Shown: in pieces, positions 62,503 through 64,000 of the stretch
How positions within the stretch are numbered: the stretch's first letter is position 1
How the letters are laid out: each line of letters opens with the position of its first letter
Source of the DNA: Loxodes magnus
Lineage: Eukaryota; Ciliophora; Karyorelictea; Loxodida; Loxodidae
NCBI GenBank assembly: GCA_946699065.1
Contig: CAMPDV010002144.1
Coordinates: 1-64,000 of the forward strand
DNA: 64,000 nucleotides
Direction of reading: 5' to 3'
Notes under the pieces: model-generated
Database searches by the model: none
Told to the model about the DNA's origin: nothing
Seen by the model: only the letters and a program-made list of their open reading frames with translations
Made by a program: the position numbers and the translations under genes

Positions 62503-63386
62503 ATAAAAAAAAGTTAAAAAGTTAAAAAGCTTTGTTAAAGCCTTAGTAGTCAACCATCTGATCTATTCTATCAGCTTGTCTCCATTAGTTTGTCTTGAAT
62601 TTCTACTAGGCTTAGTTAGGCGGTGTAGCACTTCATTAACGCAGCATCCTTTAATATTCTGAATAGTCTTCATCTTGCATGTAGCGTTCCTAATTATTTC
62701 TCCAAGGATTAAGATTTGAATTAAAGAATTTTTTTCTATAAATTTTTCCGCTTTATGTTGGATATATCCTAAATAGTTTTCTAAAAATATCTTATTTATT
62801 CTTTCTTTAAATTTCGCTTAGTTAGTAGCAGTATTTTCATTGGTGTTATTTATTGCACACGTAGCATTTTATTCTTCTTTTAAACTATTATTCCTGTAGC
62901 ACTTATTTAATTTAAATTTACTACTTATTTTAAATAAACGTTTACTGTTTATTTTAATTTGAGGTTTCATTTTCTATTTCCATAGGATCTGATTAATTCT
63001 GTTAAAACGAAAATAGCGTAACCTGAATTTATTATTAAATTTAAAGAATTCTTTGTTCTATTTTGTTTTTATTTCTTATGATTATTAATATTGTTTCTCA
63101 AGTAAAGACGTTATTAGTTTTTCTAATTTGTCTACTTTATCAGTGAGGTATCTATTTTTAAACATAAACTCTTTTAATGACTTAGATAATATTTCTATTT
63201 GAGTTTGTGTCTGAAGTTTTTTAGTTCTGGATTTCCAAGTGGTTAATGTTCGTCATATCAATCATATTTCTCACTTTCACTCATTGTAATTATTTCGCTT
63301 TTTTATTTTTTAGCGAGTTTTCCTGTTTAAATGTTTTGTTCAAAGTTATGCTATTTCTTAGAAGCCATTTTATATATATTCATAAT
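62503..63386 (-). mobile_element. Zinc-knuckle retroelement, family Z2, with an empty site at about 3,670
   Basis: This element interrupts the duplication: flanks AGATTGACAATTT and TAATAATT...GAAATTAATATCT are contiguous in the sister copy (3,654-3,690). The minus ATG at 63,368 begins MASKKQHNFEQNIQTGKL. LQTQTQIEILSKSLKEFMFK and NRYLTDKVDKLEKLITSLL are in one frame, with the family C-terminal block farther on. The tail is AAGTTA-type repeats on the plus strand. The short TAAT/ATAA at each edge may be the target duplication. The empty site proves insertion after the segment was duplicated. Confidence 0.8.
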
Positions 63387-63900
63387 AATTGGGAAATTAA
63401 TATCTAAAAATATAATAATTAAATGGTAAAGAATGTAACAATAATCTAGAAAAGGAATTATAGTTTTTTGACGAAATTAAAAATTAAAGAAGTATAGTTA
63501 TAAATAAATTTAACATTATTGATAAATCAAACATTATTATGTTAATAGAATATAGTAGAATAAGTTTTAATTTAATATTATCTAAATACAATCTATTTTC
63601 AGTATAATTTTAAAATAAAATTACTAAATATTTTCATTTTAATTGTTAAGCATAGAAAATTAAATCTAAAATACTGTCAGAATAATACTTAGCACTAGAA
63701 ATAAATATATAAATTAAATATAAGTTAAAAAGGTTCCAATGTTTACAAGCTATAAATCTGAATTATTAAAAACTATATTATTTAAAAGACCATAAAGGAA
63801 GAAAGAAAATTTATTACAATTATTTTTAAGTTACTCATACGCATTAAAGTTTAATTATTTAATTTTAATTTTATATAAATTAATAAATAATAAATAAATT
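63387..63900. other. End of the segmental duplication
   Basis: It continues the match to 3,680-4,150 with small indels and leads into the inverted-repeat arm. No gene was seen. Confidence 0.5.
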
Positions 63901-64000
63901 TGATTATAGAGCGCGTAACACTCTCGTTGGTGCGCAGCTCTTTAAAAAAAAATGTTTCATACTGACAAGAATGTTTCTTACTGATAAAATTATCAGATAC
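63901..64000 (-). repeat. Third copy of the inverted-repeat arm, cut by the window end
   Basis: ATTATAGAGCGCGTAACACT begins the same palindrome-plus-iteron order as at 39,395, in the same orientation. It would be expected to continue into the sequence found at 39,500-39,818 and at window bases 1-107. Confidence 0.75.

Noticed and set aside
1..64000. Mycoplasma-type or Blepharisma-type code (only UGA = Trp).
   Set aside because: UAA and UAG also occur inside every conserved domain at Gln positions, for example in MORN KKQGKG units and LRR cores.

Overview
ORGANISM AND GENETIC CODE. This is a very AT-rich eukaryotic nuclear window with almost no open frames above 110 codons under the standard code. 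When UAA and UAG are read as glutamine and UGA as tryptophan, long recognisable proteins appear: MORN/F-box/LRR, kelch, RING, and an endonuclease/reverse transcriptase. Paralogous copies exchange TGG with TGA and CAA with TAG at equivalent sites. UGA also lies at plausible protein ends, for example TGA TGA after the LINE polyprotein. This is the ambiguous code of karyorelict ciliates (Loxodes/Parduczia type, table 27) or of Condylostoma (table 28). I infer a karyorelict-like or heterotrich-like ciliate; the species is not proven.

LAYOUT. 1-1,400: LRR fragment of a MORN/F-box/LRR gene (copy D), with a long low-complexity tail. 4,180-6,310: a truncated zinc-knuckle element, an inverted repeat with iterons, and a broken RING-gene paralogue carrying an insertion. 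8,226-9,341: kelch gene 1. 9,950-15,150: three zinc-knuckle elements and a GC-rich island. 15,802-18,447: MORN/F-box/LRR gene A. 20,030-23,375: two more zinc-knuckle elements. 23,380-29,860: a non-LTR retrotransposon (minus) with one uninterrupted 1,863-codon frame. 30,400-31,315: zinc-knuckle element. 34,152-35,801: RING gene (minus). 37,570-38,960: decayed glycosyltransferase (GT13-like). 39,395-39,820: second arm of the inverted repeat. 40,660-41,976: kelch gene 2 (minus). 42,443-46,490: three zinc-knuckle elements and a small RING gene. 46,566-49,186: MORN/F-box/LRR copy B (minus). 50,063-53,060: zinc-knuckle elements and a duplicated unknown fragment. 55,576-56,415: intact zinc-knuckle element with a clear target-site duplication. 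56,874-60,227: MORN/F-box/LRR gene C (21 MORN repeats). 60,228-63,900: a near-identical copy of 1,400-4,150 carrying an extra insertion. 63,901-64,000: the inverted-repeat arm again.

HOW IT FITS TOGETHER. Host-like genes (MORN/F-box/LRR, RING, kelch) occur as duplicated sets in both orientations. F-box and RING proteins are both ubiquitin-ligase parts, and LRR and kelch are substrate-binding folds, so the cellular genes have a ubiquitin-ligase flavour (inference). The rest is largely retroelement. One LINE encodes all catalytic parts. About a dozen short elements encode only a coiled coil plus a CCHC zinc knuckle; several have 13-15 bp target-site duplications, simple-sequence tails and a tRNA-T-arm-like 3' hairpin. 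They look like non-autonomous, ORF1-only retroelements.

LIMITS. With no dedicated stop codon, frame openness proves little, so calls rest on motifs, paralogue comparison and frame arithmetic. Introns and true 3' ends could not be verified.
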